From Paraburkholderia sp. BL25I1N1 (GTDB lineage Bacteria > Pseudomonadota > Gammaproteobacteria > Burkholderiales > Burkholderiaceae), in assembly GCF_003002025.1 (NCBI RefSeq), contig NZ_PVZB01000005.1, positions 186,001 to 250,000 of the forward strand: 64,000 nt of DNA. Reading direction: 5' to 3'. The first letter of the stretch is position 1, and every line of letters begins with the position of its first letter. Made by a program: the position numbers and the translations under genes. This document shows positions 6,501-14,506 of this stretch, piece by piece. Under the pieces are notes generated by a model. The model made no database searches. It worked only from the letters and a program-made list of their open reading frames with translations, and was not told the DNA's origin.

Positions 6501-8023
6501 ACGCTCCTTTGTTCAGTTTTCTCCCCGACTACGAGCGCGCGACATTTCCTGAGCCACGTGGCTTTCAGGATCCCGCTATCGAAAAGATCATCGCTGGCCG
6601 ACGTGACGGACATCGTCGTCAGATGCTTGTTGCCCCGACCGGGGCGGGGAAGACATACCTGGGTCTCAAGCTGGCCCACGCCACGTTGAAGATCGGCAAG
6701 AAGGCCACCTTCGTCTGCGACCGCAAGTCGCTCATCAAGCAGACGAGCGAGGTCGCATCTGCCTATGGCCTCCATCAGCACGGCATCATCCAGGCGCAAA
6801 ACCCGAGGTTCAACATGGATCTGCCGTTCCAGATCGCCAGCGTGCAGACGATCATGGACCGCGGCTGGCACGACACAGACCTGATCGTCGTGGACGAGGC
6901 ACATACGATCTACAAGACGCTCAAGGATCACATTCTCAGCACGCGTGCGACGGTTATCGGTCTGTCTGCAACGCCTTTCACAAACGGGCTGGGAGAGATT
7001 TTCACGAATCTCATCAACGCCGCCACGATGTCTGAACTCACGCAGTCCGGCGATCTGGTGCCTATGCGGGTGCTTTCCTGCACGCGCATCGACATGGAGG
7101 GCGCTAAAACGTCTGACGGTGAATGGACAGACAAGGCCGCCGCCGAGCGGGGCATGCAGATAGTAGGCGATGTCGTCTCGGAGTGGTCTCGTTACGCCGA
7201 GAACCGCAAGTCCATTGTCTTCGCTTCAAACATCAAGCATTGCGACGAGCTGTGCCGGCAGTTCAACGAGTGCGGCATCCTGGCGGAGGTATTTACCAGC
7301 AAGACGAAGGACGACGATCGGGACCGCATTCTCAATGAGTATCGGAAGCCCGACTCTCTGATCCGCGTCCTGATCAGCGTTGAGGCTCTGGCGAAAGGTT
7401 TCGACGTCAAGGACGTTTCCTGCGTCGTCGATTGCCGTCCGCTGCGCAAGTCCCTGAGTACCGCCATCCAGATGTGGGGTCGCGGTCTGCGGGCATCGAA
7501 GGAAACAGGCAAGACAGACTGTCTGTTGCTCGATCACAGCGGCAACATCGTCCGGTTCATCGAGGACTTCACCGAGTTTTTCCATGACGGTCTGGATTCG
7601 CTTCATCAGGGAGAAAAGCTTGATCGCATCGTTCGAAAGGATGTGAAGGAGCGGGAGACAGCAGAGTGCCCGAAATGTGGCTACAGGCCGTTCTTCAAGC
7701 GGTGCATGTCGTGCGGACACGAGACGATAACTGGCCCTGCCGTAGCCGCTCGCGCAGGCGAAATGAGGGAGATCGTCATTGGCAAGCAGACGGTCGCACG
7801 CGATCAACGGCACCTCTGGGACCAACTGAGCGCGTACGCGCGTGAGCACAGCCGTTCTGAGAAACAGTATTGGCGCGCATTCCACCTGTTCCGCAAGATC
7901 GCAGGCTCGGAGCCGCCCAAGGCTTGGGGTCTTTCCACCGAGCCGGTGCCCGTTGATGCCGCCATCGTGCGGAAAATCAAATCGATGGACATCGCCTTTA
8001 AGAAGGCCAGGGAAGCGGCATGA
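6497..8023 (+). CDS. Phage SF2 DEAD/DEAH helicase, 508 aa
   Basis: Superfamily 2 motifs are clear: Walker A APTGAGKT (46-53), DEAH (133-136), SAT (157-159), and the C-terminal arginine-finger region QMWGRGLRAS. A four-cysteine zinc ribbon follows (CPKC and CMSC, about residues 394-413). It is probably the replicative or restart helicase of the phage. I use the GTG at 6497 because it overlaps the upstream stop codon and has a purine-rich RBS; an earlier in-frame ATG would extend deep into the ParB-like gene. The TOPRIM gene downstream overlaps by 4 bases, so the two act as a replication module. Confidence 0.88.
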   Translation: MNAPLFSFLPDYERATFPEPRGFQDPAIEKIIAGRRDGHRRQMLVAPTGAGKTYLGLKLAHATLKIGKKATFVCDRKSLIKQTSEVASAYGLHQHGIIQAQNPRFNMDLPFQIASVQTIMDRGWHDTDLIVVDEAHTIYKTLKDHILSTRATVIGLSATPFTNGLGEIFTNLINAATMSELTQSGDLVPMRVLSCTRIDMEGAKTSDGEWTDKAAAERGMQIVGDVVSEWSRYAENRKSIVFASNIKHCDELCRQFNECGILAEVFTSKTKDDDRDRILNEYRKPDSLIRVLISVEALAKGFDVKDVSCVVDCRPLRKSLSTAIQMWGRGLRASKETGKTDCLLLDHSGNIVRFIEDFTEFFHDGLDSLHQGEKLDRIVRKDVKERETAECPKCGYRPFFKRCMSCGHETITGPAVAARAGEMREIVIGKQTVARDQRHLWDQLSAYAREHSRSEKQYWRAFHLFRKIAGSEPPKAWGLSTEPVPVDAAIVRKIKSMDIAFKKAREAA

Positions 8024-8874
8024 GCGATTTTGTTTCGTTCGCCGCCGCCCATGGCCTGCTCATCGGAAGTCTTGATGATTCCGGCCGCATCCGCCGATGC
8101 GCGACTGAGTCGCATCCGCGCAAGAAGAACGGCTCGTACATGTTCGACGGCCGCCGCGGCTGGGTGAGGGCGTGGGATGGGCAATCAGAGGTCATCTGGT
8201 TCGACGATCCCCATGCCCGTCCGTGGACAGAAGAGGAAAAGAAAGCCTGGGCCGTGAAGCGACGTGCCGAGGAAAAGGCACTGATCCGTCGCCGGCAGAA
8301 CGCTGTTGCGCAAGCCGAAAAGCTGATCTCCGCAGCAATCGTCAGCGAACACAACTATCTCCACTACAAGGGGATTCCTGAGGCTCGTGGACTTGTGGCT
8401 CCCGATAACCGATTGATCGTCCCGATGCGCTCGCTTGATGGCGAGCTGCGTGGCGTTCAGTCGATCTGGTGGGACTACGACGACCTCAAGTGGCGCAAGA
8501 AAATGGTTTTCGGCATGAATGCAAGTGGGGCGGTGTTCCGCATTGGTCCTTCCCGGGCGACGGAAACGATTTTGTGTGAAGACTACGCGACCGGCCTCTC
8601 GATCGAGATGGCGGCGCGCCAGCTCCGTTTTAACGCAGCGGTCCTGATCTGCTTCAACGACTCCAACATGGCAGCCGTGGCGCCCTTGGTGATCGGCCGG
8701 AAGTACCTCTTCGCCGATAACGACGAGTCGGGCGCAGGGCAGCGGGCGGCGATCAAAACCGGGGTGTCATGGACGATGAGCGACCGGGTAGGAGAGGACG
8801 CCAATGATCTCCACAAGCGCGCCGGCGTGATGGCCGTGTGCCAGAAGCTCATGGAGGCTCGACGAGGCTCCTGA
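8020..8874 (+). CDS. TOPRIM-domain primase-like protein, 284 aa
   Basis: The N-terminal 110 residues hold a charged region with a Trp-rich patch and a helical linker. From about residue 120 the layout is that of TraC/phage-type primases: LVAPDNRLIVPMRSLDGELRG, then the TOPRIM core with the conserved Glu in ILCEDYATGLS and the DxD-like FADNDESGAGQRAA. TOPRIM proteins of this type make primers for replication. ATGA overlap with the helicase gene places them in one module. No separate zinc-binding domain is visible. Confidence 0.82.
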   Translation: MSDFVSFAAAHGLLIGSLDDSGRIRRCATESHPRKKNGSYMFDGRRGWVRAWDGQSEVIWFDDPHARPWTEEEKKAWAVKRRAEEKALIRRRQNAVAQAEKLISAAIVSEHNYLHYKGIPEARGLVAPDNRLIVPMRSLDGELRGVQSIWWDYDDLKWRKKMVFGMNASGAVFRIGPSRATETILCEDYATGLSIEMAARQLRFNAAVLICFNDSNMAAVAPLVIGRKYLFADNDESGAGQRAAIKTGVSWTMSDRVGEDANDLHKRAGVMAVCQKLMEARRGS

Positions 8875-8880
8875 AGGCAG

Positions 8881-9130
8881 CAAGGCACCGCGCTGGGCGG
8901 ACACGGTTTAACACCAGCGGCGCGGGAAGACTCGGTACTGGGGGATAGGTCTGAAATACCGATAAGGGTGGCGAAGCTAGCGCCCGAGACCGAACGGCTG
9001 GCGAGTCAATGCGATCCGACGGACAGGTCACGTTGTAAAGGCTCTCCCAGGATGGGCTGAGTCTGCTCACCTCGGGACAGAGATCGTAGGGATGTGGTGT
9101 TGGGGTTGAAGAGCAGGTCCTACTGAGCAG
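8881..9130 (+). ncRNA. Unidentified structured non-coding RNA
   Basis: About 270 bases between the primase and the next gene carry no convincing ORF but many nested pairings. These include CCGCGCTGG (8888-8896) with CCAGCGGCGCGG, GACTCG (8929-8934) with CGAGTC (9002-9007), GGTCT (8948-8952) with AGACC (8987-8991), GGGTG/CGCCC inside it, CCCA/TGGG (around 9046-9056) and CTGCTCA (9063-9069) with TGAGCAG (9124-9130). It is not a tRNA, tmRNA, RNase P RNA or rRNA by eye. The multi-stem architecture brings HEARO/omega-RNA-type elements to mind, but I cannot confirm that and no IscB-like ORF is present. Confidence 0.5.
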
Positions 9131-9172
9131 AACTAATGGCCACGGTTGGTCAAATTTTACGATGGGGAAAAC

Positions 9173-9493
9173 ATGGCAAAGCTCGAAGTCACCGAATCGA
9201 TGATCACCGAAGCTATGGACACCGGCTCGCAGCGCGGATTGCTCGTGCAGGGAGTCAAGCGAACAGACGTGGCCGAACTCCTTAGGCGGACGCTAGCTCT
9301 TGCTGGCTCGCGCGACGGGAGCCAGTGGAACTGTCGGGTTGTGTACCGCGGCAATCCGGAGCGGGGAAGGCTTGTCGGACCGTCGACCGAGCAACGCGGC
9401 TACTTCTATGTCGAGGTCGAGAACGGTCCCCGCCTGCATGTCCACGGCAACGAGATTTATCCGAATTCGACGTACAAGGCGAGCCGTTCATGA
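9173..9493 (+). CDS. Hypothetical prophage protein, 106 aa
   Basis: Residues 1-50 are helical (TESMITEAMDTGSQRGLL), the rest predicted beta (NCRVVYRGNPE, YFYVEVENGPRLHVHG). No domain is recognised. The ATG at 9173 has GGGGAAA upstream; a TTG at 9146 would add nine residues. It overlaps the next gene by 4 bases. Confidence 0.65.
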   Translation: MAKLEVTESMITEAMDTGSQRGLLVQGVKRTDVAELLRRTLALAGSRDGSQWNCRVVYRGNPERGRLVGPSTEQRGYFYVEVENGPRLHVHGNEIYPNSTYKASRS

Positions 9494-9837
9494 AGCAGAT
9501 CGAGCGGAAAGGTTCTCCGCAACGCGCAATCTGTGCGCTGCTCGGCGCCACGCCCGGAATGACCATCGCGGCGATCGCGGCGGCGCGCGGCGTTCATCCT
9601 CGCGCGATCGCACGTCAGGTCCAGGCGCTGATGAAGGAAGGGTTCGTTTGCGGCGGCGGCTACCCGCGCCAGTACCGCATGACATCGAAGCCGATGCCGG
9701 CCCCGGTGGCGAGTACTTCGCAATCAGCCGTCGTCACGCGCGCGCGGCGGCGCGAAAAGGAAGCCACTGACAAACCGTTCGGCATTCCTTCGGTCGGAGA
9801 ACTCGAGCGCGTCGTTTCGAGCTGGGTGGGGTCCTGA
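9490..9837 (+). CDS. Winged-helix-like protein A, 115 aa
   Basis: Residues 8-62 look like a winged HTH: RAICALLGATPGMTIAAIAAARGVHPRAIARQVQALMKEGFV, then a wing with aromatic residues. The C-terminal half is Pro/Ser/Arg-rich and probably unstructured except for a final helix. The gene after it encodes a paralogue with the same RAICALL start. The ATGA overlap with the upstream gene implies coupled expression. The role may be early-to-late transcription control, inferred from the position just before the late region. Confidence 0.65.
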   Translation: MKQIERKGSPQRAICALLGATPGMTIAAIAAARGVHPRAIARQVQALMKEGFVCGGGYPRQYRMTSKPMPAPVASTSQSAVVTRARRREKEATDKPFGIPSVGELERVVSSWVGS

Positions 9838-9838
9838 T

Positions 9839-10186
9839 ATGCCAACCATCCGCGAACTCTACCGGAAGGATTCGAGCACCCGGGCAATATGCGCGTTGCT
9901 CGACGCCGCGGGCCCTCTCACCCAGACGCAGATCTGCGCAGCCGGCGATTTCACCGGTGGTTGTGCGTGCAAATGCCTGAAGTTGCTCATAGCCGAAGGC
10001 TACGTTGTCCGCGGGGCGCGCGCGATGAACCGGCACCGGACGTCGATCGGTCCGCGTCCATGGACGTACGTGCGCACGTCCAAGGTGCTGCCGCAGACCG
10101 GAACATCGCGGCCCGTCGCGCCCACAGCGCAGGAGCTATGCGACGTCATGAACAGCATCATCAGACGCACCAACGTCGCTGCCTGA
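9839..10186 (+). CDS. Winged-helix-like protein B, 115 aa
   Basis: It has the same length and layout as the preceding protein: RAICALLDAAGPLTQTQICAAG, a second helix, then LLIAEGYVVRG aligned with the wing of protein A, and a Thr/Pro-rich tail. A pair of cysteines (GGCACKC) lies in the recognition-helix region, unlike protein A. It starts one base after the upstream stop and is followed 52 bases later by a terminator, so it ends the early operon. It is probably a diverged tandem duplicate. Confidence 0.65.
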   Translation: MPTIRELYRKDSSTRAICALLDAAGPLTQTQICAAGDFTGGCACKCLKLLIAEGYVVRGARAMNRHRTSIGPRPWTYVRTSKVLPQTGTSRPVAPTAQELCDVMNSIIRRTNVAA

Positions 10187-10238
10187 GAGCAGGAAATATT
10201 CGTAGAGTGTCTTCGTCTCCAACGCTCGATGAGAGTTT

Positions 10239-10265
10239 AGCCCCGCAGGTCGGGGCTTCTTTTTC
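10239..10265 (+). terminator. Terminator of the early rightward operon
   Basis: AGCCCCG (10239-10245) pairs with CGGGGCT (10251-10257) around a 5-base loop and is followed by TCTTTTT. It lies just after the second winged-helix gene. Confidence 0.85.
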
Positions 10266-10266
10266 G

Positions 10267-10476
10267 ATGAAGCCTGATTCCGTTATCTGCCCGTCGTGCG
10301 GCGCCGAGTGGCAACTGACAACGATCGAGATGGTTCGCCATCGTGGTCCGTTGTGGTGTGTCGCATGCGTCGAACGTGCAGATGCGAGGCTCGTCGAAGC
10401 GCTCAGGCGCCATCCGCAGAAAGATGCCGCGAATAGGTCAAGCGGGGTAGAAGGAAGGCCGAGCGGGGGCCATTAG
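10267..10476 (+). CDS. Possible four-cysteine zinc-ribbon protein, 69 aa
   Basis: The frame encodes CPSC near residue 8 and CVAC near residue 31, a plausible zinc ribbon, followed by a basic tail. The ATG lies only two bases after the T-run of the terminator and has no Shine-Dalgarno, so translation is doubtful unless read-through or another promoter exists. I keep it because the cysteine spacing is unlikely to be chance. Confidence 0.4.
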   Translation: MKPDSVICPSCGAEWQLTTIEMVRHRGPLWCVACVERADARLVEALRRHPQKDAANRSSGVEGRPSGGH

Positions 10477-10666
10477 CCCAGCCCTGAGATTCACCGGTGT
10501 CGCGCCGGCTCAATAAACATGGATGAATGGCGGAGTCGCCCCGCCACGACCGACCGGAATGGCTGAACGCACAAAGGCGCAGCAGGTCGACGAGTCCGGA
10601 TATACCGCCCGCGGCTTAGCAAACCACTTTTTTTAGCGGGTGGGAAGTCACGCCCTGTGCAGAAGG

Positions 10667-11092
10667 TCAGGCATTCGAATAATCTCCGCCCGGTCCCGCT
10701 CCACCAGTCGCATATTTGCTGTTGATCACGAAAGAGCGGTGATGATTGCCCGGCCAACCGGGAACATCCTTTCTTTCCCACCATCCTGCTTTGACATGGC
10801 GGAGCGGAAGCTTGCTGAGAAGCTTCTCGAATTTGAACGGTCCACGATCCTGAATCGCGTTGTCGGTGACGTAGATGTGCACGAACCCGGGATCGCCTTC
10901 ATAGGCAATCATGGCCAGCTGAACCCCATCCAGATCAACAAGCAAGCGCCACGAGCGCTCGTCACCGTCGATAAGCGTTGGGTGAGCATTCAGGTGGCGA
11001 GCCACATCATTGATCGGGGAGTCCAGCACAATCGCAGGCTGCATGTCCCCCGGGTCTCTGAGTTCGCTGATCTTGAGTATTCTGTATGACAT
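10667..11092 (-). CDS. Hypothetical prophage protein, 141 aa
   Basis: No family is recognised. The sequence looks like a single alpha/beta domain with alternating hydrophobic strands (SWRLLVDLDGVQLAMIAYEG, FVHIYVTDN) and a Trp-Trp pair near residue 104. Its ATG overlaps the stop codon of the upstream gene (TAATG), so both are made together. It sits in a leftward cassette between the early and late rightward operons, a typical place for lysogeny-expressed accessory genes. Immunity to the upstream product is a possibility only. Bases 10477-10666 downstream hold nothing that I recognise. Confidence 0.6.
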   Translation of the reverse strand: MSYRILKISELRDPGDMQPAIVLDSPINDVARHLNAHPTLIDGDERSWRLLVDLDGVQLAMIAYEGDPGFVHIYVTDNAIQDRGPFKFEKLLSKLPLRHVKAGWWERKDVPGWPGNHHRSFVINSKYATGGAGPGGDYSNA

Positions 11093-11496
11093 TAGAAGAC
11101 TCCAGTAACCGAGATCGGAACGATAATCGTATCGACCGAGGAGGTATTGCCGTACTTATCCGTCACCGTCATCGAAACAGTTGTGGTGCCGGACGTTCCA
11201 TCTTCCCATAGCGCAGTTTTCGAGCCAAACCATATCGCCGAACGCGTAGGTGCTACGCTCGTATCGAATTCGACAGCCTTCTTTGACCCGGAGTTTAAAA
11301 GTGCCGGGTCGTGCGAACCATGGTACGCCCTGGCAGTGGGCTTGCCGACACCTAGCGCGCCCACCCTACCCCAAAGTTCGTTTGTCGCCTTCATATTAGC
11401 GGCTACCGCTGGATTCGCGTAATGAGTGAACATTCGTTGTTTTTTGAAGGTTGGGCTCGACTGCACGGATACGTCGCCTAACGTTACACCGATCAC
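11092..11496 (-). CDS. Hypothetical prophage protein with Ig-like tail, 134 aa
   Basis: The C-terminal 45 residues (TTTVSMTVTDKYGNTSSVDTIIVPI) resemble a bacterial Ig/PKD-like strand pattern. The central part contains RAYHGSHDP and a later IWFGS, a spacing that recalls the short motifs of toxin ADP-ribosyl-transferase-like folds, but the match is too weak to call. The start is uncertain: a GTG at 11496 or an ATG at 11433, neither with a strong RBS. It is the first gene of a coupled pair. Confidence 0.5.
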   Translation of the reverse strand: MIGVTLGDVSVQSSPTFKKQRMFTHYANPAVAANMKATNELWGRVGALGVGKPTARAYHGSHDPALLNSGSKKAVEFDTSVAPTRSAIWFGSKTALWEDGTSGTTTVSMTVTDKYGNTSSVDTIIVPISVTGVF

Positions 11497-11543
11497 ACAC
11501 CGAAAATATTACATCTTCTGTGCGTTTGCGACCGCACAACACT

Positions 11544-11723
11544 TCAATGCAGCGGCGCGTAAGCGATTGAATCAGCGCCCGACACTTCCACCCATTCGTC
11601 ACGATCCGCGAAGCCGTTGATCTCGGCGCAATGGTCTGCCATCTGCTCCAGAGTCGGCGGCACCTCTGACGAGTAGTAGGCCAACAGCTCGCCGCTCGGC
11701 GTGAAGATCGCGTAGGTCATCAT
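11544..11723 (-). CDS. Small hypothetical protein, 59 aa
   Basis: It begins MMTYAIFTPSGELLAYY and continues as an acidic helical segment with one Cys. GGAGCC lies 7 bases upstream of the ATG at 11723. The strand pattern at the start and the even use of charged residues suggest a small folded protein. It heads the leftward cassette; function is unknown. Confidence 0.55.
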   Translation of the reverse strand: MMTYAIFTPSGELLAYYSSEVPPTLEQMADHCAEINGFADRDEWVEVSGADSIAYAPLH

Positions 11724-12162
11724 CGCAGGCTCCGGTGTGAACCGCGCCATCGTACTGCTACGCAACGGAGACCCCACCGCTGGAAATAATCCCGTCGAGC
11801 CGTATCGCCTCACGCGCACGCACACGCGCGAGGAAAGGCTCGGACAGGAGGGATCGAAAGAGGGCAGAGGTGGCCGGTTCGGGTGCCGTGTCAGCCCGGA
11901 AAACACGCATCCGGCCGCCATCGACAACGCGCCACACCGCAGCAGATCGGCCCGCCAAGGCTGCACGACATTATAAAGATAATGTCGTGTAATAGCCTGT
12001 TTTGTACGGGTTTACCCTCGGTAAAACGGCTCTGAACGAGAACGATTCGCAACTCTGGGACCACCCGGGGCCCCGCCGGACGGGGTGCACAGAATTCGGG
12101 GGACGCCTCTCCGATCTGCGCACAGGAAAAACACCGATGATCCTTCGCAACGGAGGATTCGT
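11724..12162. promoter_or_regulatory. Late-operon control region with a long dyad
   Basis: This 439-base gap separates the leftward cassette from the terminase gene. It holds a perfect inverted repeat: CACGACATTAT (11964-11974) and ATAATGTCGTG (11979-11989) around AAAG. There is no T-run, so it is more likely an operator than a terminator. Further right is a GC-rich hairpin (CCCCG/CGGGG near 12072-12086) and the Shine-Dalgarno GGAGG of the terminase gene. No convincing gene is seen. Confidence 0.55.
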
Positions 12163-14166
12163 ATGAGTCTCAGCAACGCCGCCTTGCTCAAGGCGATTTC
12201 CGAGGATCGGGCACTCGCGTCAGCGATGATGTTTCCGCATCGTCATCCGCAGGCCTCACCAGCATTTCACGTCGAGGTCATGGACCTGTGGCGTGCGGAG
12301 GATGAGTTCGTTCTCATTGAGGCATTCCGGGAGGGCGGCAAGTCGACGCTGTCGGAGGAGTTCCTGCTGCTCGAAGCGGCCTTCGGCAATTTTGGATACT
12401 GCCTGATTATCGGCGAGACCTACACCAAGGCCTGCCAGCGTCTTGAGGCGATCAAGCACGAGGCGCTGCGCAACATGAAGTTGCAGAGCCTTTTCGGCAG
12501 ACTCAGGCAGGACGGGCGGAAGTGGAACGAGCATCAGATCGAATTGCCGAACGGCGTGCTGCTCGAGGCGCATGGATGGGAAGAAGAACTTCGGGGCTTC
12601 AAGTGGCATGACCTGCGGCCGGACCGCGCGTACCTCGACGACATCGAGAACAAGGAGCGGGTGAAGGACGCGTCGGCGGTGAGCGCGTCGATGAACAAGC
12701 TCTATCTCGAGTTGATGCCGGCAATGGACAAGGTGAAGGGAAAAATCCGCTTCACGCAGACGCCGCTTGCCGAGGATTGTCTCGTGACGAGGCTGCGCGA
12801 AAACCCGGACTGGACGACGCGGCGCTTTCCGATCTGCAACGGCGACATCGATGATCCGTCGACCGTGGCGCTGTGGCCCGATCGCTATCCGATGGAGTGG
12901 GTGCGCAAGAAGCGCGACGAGATGGAGCGCGCCGGCCAGCTCCGCGGCTTCATGCAGGAATACATGCTGCTGGCGATTGGCACGCAGGACAAGCCGTTTG
13001 AGACCGAACAGATCGCCGAATGCGCGGTTGACCCGGCGCCGTGGTTGCCGAAGGTGGTCATCACGGATCCGGCCCGCACGACGAATGTGAAGAAGAGCGA
13101 CCGGTCGGGGCGTGTGGTGGTGAGCCGGCTGGGGACAAAGATTCTGGTGCATTCATCGATCGGCGCGTTCTGGAAACCCGACGAGGTCATCGAGGATGCA
13201 TTCGCGACATCGTCGCGCTTCGGCGACGCGGCCGTGGCGATCGAAAAGAATTCTCTCGACGAGTGGCTTCTGCAGCCGATGCGCGCCGAAATGCTACGCC
13301 GCGGCGTGACGCTTGCGCTCAAGCCGTTGAGTGCGCCGCAGGATCGCGACAAGACGCAGTTCATCATGGGGATTCAGCCGTTCCTGCTCGCCGGCGACAT
13401 CGTGCTCGTCGGCGGCCGCGGCGCGCACGCCCAGCTCGTCGCCGAGATCCAGAATTTCCCTTCCGGCAAGCGCGACATCCTGAACGCGCTCGCGTATTTC
13501 CAGCGCGTGTTCTCGGGGGTCCCCGTGTACGAAGACTTCGGCCAGTGGAACATCGTGTCCTACTACGAGCCGTCGCAGCAGCATCCGATGGCCCTCGCGT
13601 TCAACTCGAACGGCGCCGATACGACGGCCGCACTCATCTGCATCGAAGGGCAGCGCATGGTGGTGGTGGCCGATTGGATCTCGCCGGTACCGCCCAAAGA
13701 GGCGGTGAACGACATCGTGCAACTGGTGCGCGCGATGTTCCCGCGTGCGCGCCTCACCGCATGGGTGCCGGCCGATGTCATGGATCAGGCCGACCGCATG
13801 CCGGTTGTCGCGGCGCTGCGCGCTGTCAATCTCTACCCGATGCGAGGTGAGTATCTGAACGTCTCCCGGGGCGCACTGTCGCCTCTGATCCGCACAGAAG
13901 CGAAGGCGCGGCGCCTCTTCCAGGTTGATCAGGAAAGCGCGAAACACACCCTCAATGCTCTGGCCGGTGGATACAACTTTCCAATCGATCGCGCGGGAAA
14001 TAAAGGTAATGTCCCCGAGACCGGGCCGCACCGAACGCTGATCGAAGGGCTGGAATCCGCGGTCCAGGCGCTTAGCTCGCAACGGGACACGGCCTTGCCG
14101 GAAGGCATCCATATGGCCGTCAATCCGCAAGGCGCCTCGTACGTCACAACCCTGCCACGGAGATGA
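12163..14166 (+). CDS. terL: Terminase large subunit, 667 aa
   Basis: The N-terminal ATPase has a Walker A variant FREGGKST (about 55-62) and a Walker B YLDDIE (157-162), followed by a coupling region with TQTPLAED. The C-terminal nuclease half begins around VVITDPARTT and contains further acidic residues. It packages DNA into proheads through the portal. GGAGG 6 bases before the ATG at 12163 fixes the start; an upstream in-frame start lacks an RBS. At 667 residues it is longer than most TerL proteins, with an extended C-terminus. No separate small terminase is obvious next to it. Confidence 0.85.
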   Translation: MSLSNAALLKAISEDRALASAMMFPHRHPQASPAFHVEVMDLWRAEDEFVLIEAFREGGKSTLSEEFLLLEAAFGNFGYCLIIGETYTKACQRLEAIKHEALRNMKLQSLFGRLRQDGRKWNEHQIELPNGVLLEAHGWEEELRGFKWHDLRPDRAYLDDIENKERVKDASAVSASMNKLYLELMPAMDKVKGKIRFTQTPLAEDCLVTRLRENPDWTTRRFPICNGDIDDPSTVALWPDRYPMEWVRKKRDEMERAGQLRGFMQEYMLLAIGTQDKPFETEQIAECAVDPAPWLPKVVITDPARTTNVKKSDRSGRVVVSRLGTKILVHSSIGAFWKPDEVIEDAFATSSRFGDAAVAIEKNSLDEWLLQPMRAEMLRRGVTLALKPLSAPQDRDKTQFIMGIQPFLLAGDIVLVGGRGAHAQLVAEIQNFPSGKRDILNALAYFQRVFSGVPVYEDFGQWNIVSYYEPSQQHPMALAFNSNGADTTAALICIEGQRMVVVADWISPVPPKEAVNDIVQLVRAMFPRARLTAWVPADVMDQADRMPVVAALRAVNLYPMRGEYLNVSRGALSPLIRTEAKARRLFQVDQESAKHTLNALAGGYNFPIDRAGNKGNVPETGPHRTLIEGLESAVQALSSQRDTALPEGIHMAVNPQGASYVTTLPRR

Positions 14167-14168
14167 AC

Positions 14169-14330
14169 ATGGCTATCGACCGCAAGATTACCCCGAAGGC
14201 CCCCACGCAGAAGCCGACGGACTTCTATCAATCGAAGCAGCAGGGCGGCGCCTACGGCAAGCCCGAGAAGGTGGGTGAGCGCCTGAAGGGTGGGCCGATG
14301 CGCGAGAAGATGGGCCGCAAGGGGCTGTGA
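14169..14330 (+). CDS. Small basic late protein, 53 aa
   Basis: A Lys/Gly/Pro-rich peptide (MAIDRKITPKAPTQKPTDFY start) that starts two bases after the terminase stop and whose TGA overlaps the next ATG. It looks disordered. Its placement between terminase and portal suggests a role in packaging or head assembly; no family is recognised. Confidence 0.6.
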   Translation: MAIDRKITPKAPTQKPTDFYQSKQQGGAYGKPEKVGERLKGGPMREKMGRKGL

Positions 14331-14503
14331 TGAAAAAGCGCCGCGAATATCAGGGCACGCGCTCGGTGTCGCGCGACGTCAACGAATTCTTCGGCAAGTC
14401 GCCGTACAAGTCGAACGTCGACGACCGGCCGAAGCGTGTGCCGAAGGACCGGAACACCGGGACGTCGGCTGAGCGCCGGCTTCGCGGCAAGGTGATCGGC
14501 TAA
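14330..14503 (+). CDS. Small basic late protein, 57 aa
   Basis: Starts MKKRREYQGTRSVSRDVNEFF and is very basic (about one third Lys/Arg). It overlaps the upstream stop and ends three bases before the portal gene, so it is part of the same translated string. It is probably a small DNA- or portal-associated protein; function is unknown. Confidence 0.6.
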   Translation: MKKRREYQGTRSVSRDVNEFFGKSPYKSNVDDRPKRVPKDRNTGTSAERRLRGKVIG

Positions 14504-14506
14504 TCC

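Noticed and set aside
10477-10666. Possible tRNA-like folds after the early terminator
   Set aside because: Only short GC-rich hairpins (GGCGG/CCGCC); no cloverleaf could be built.
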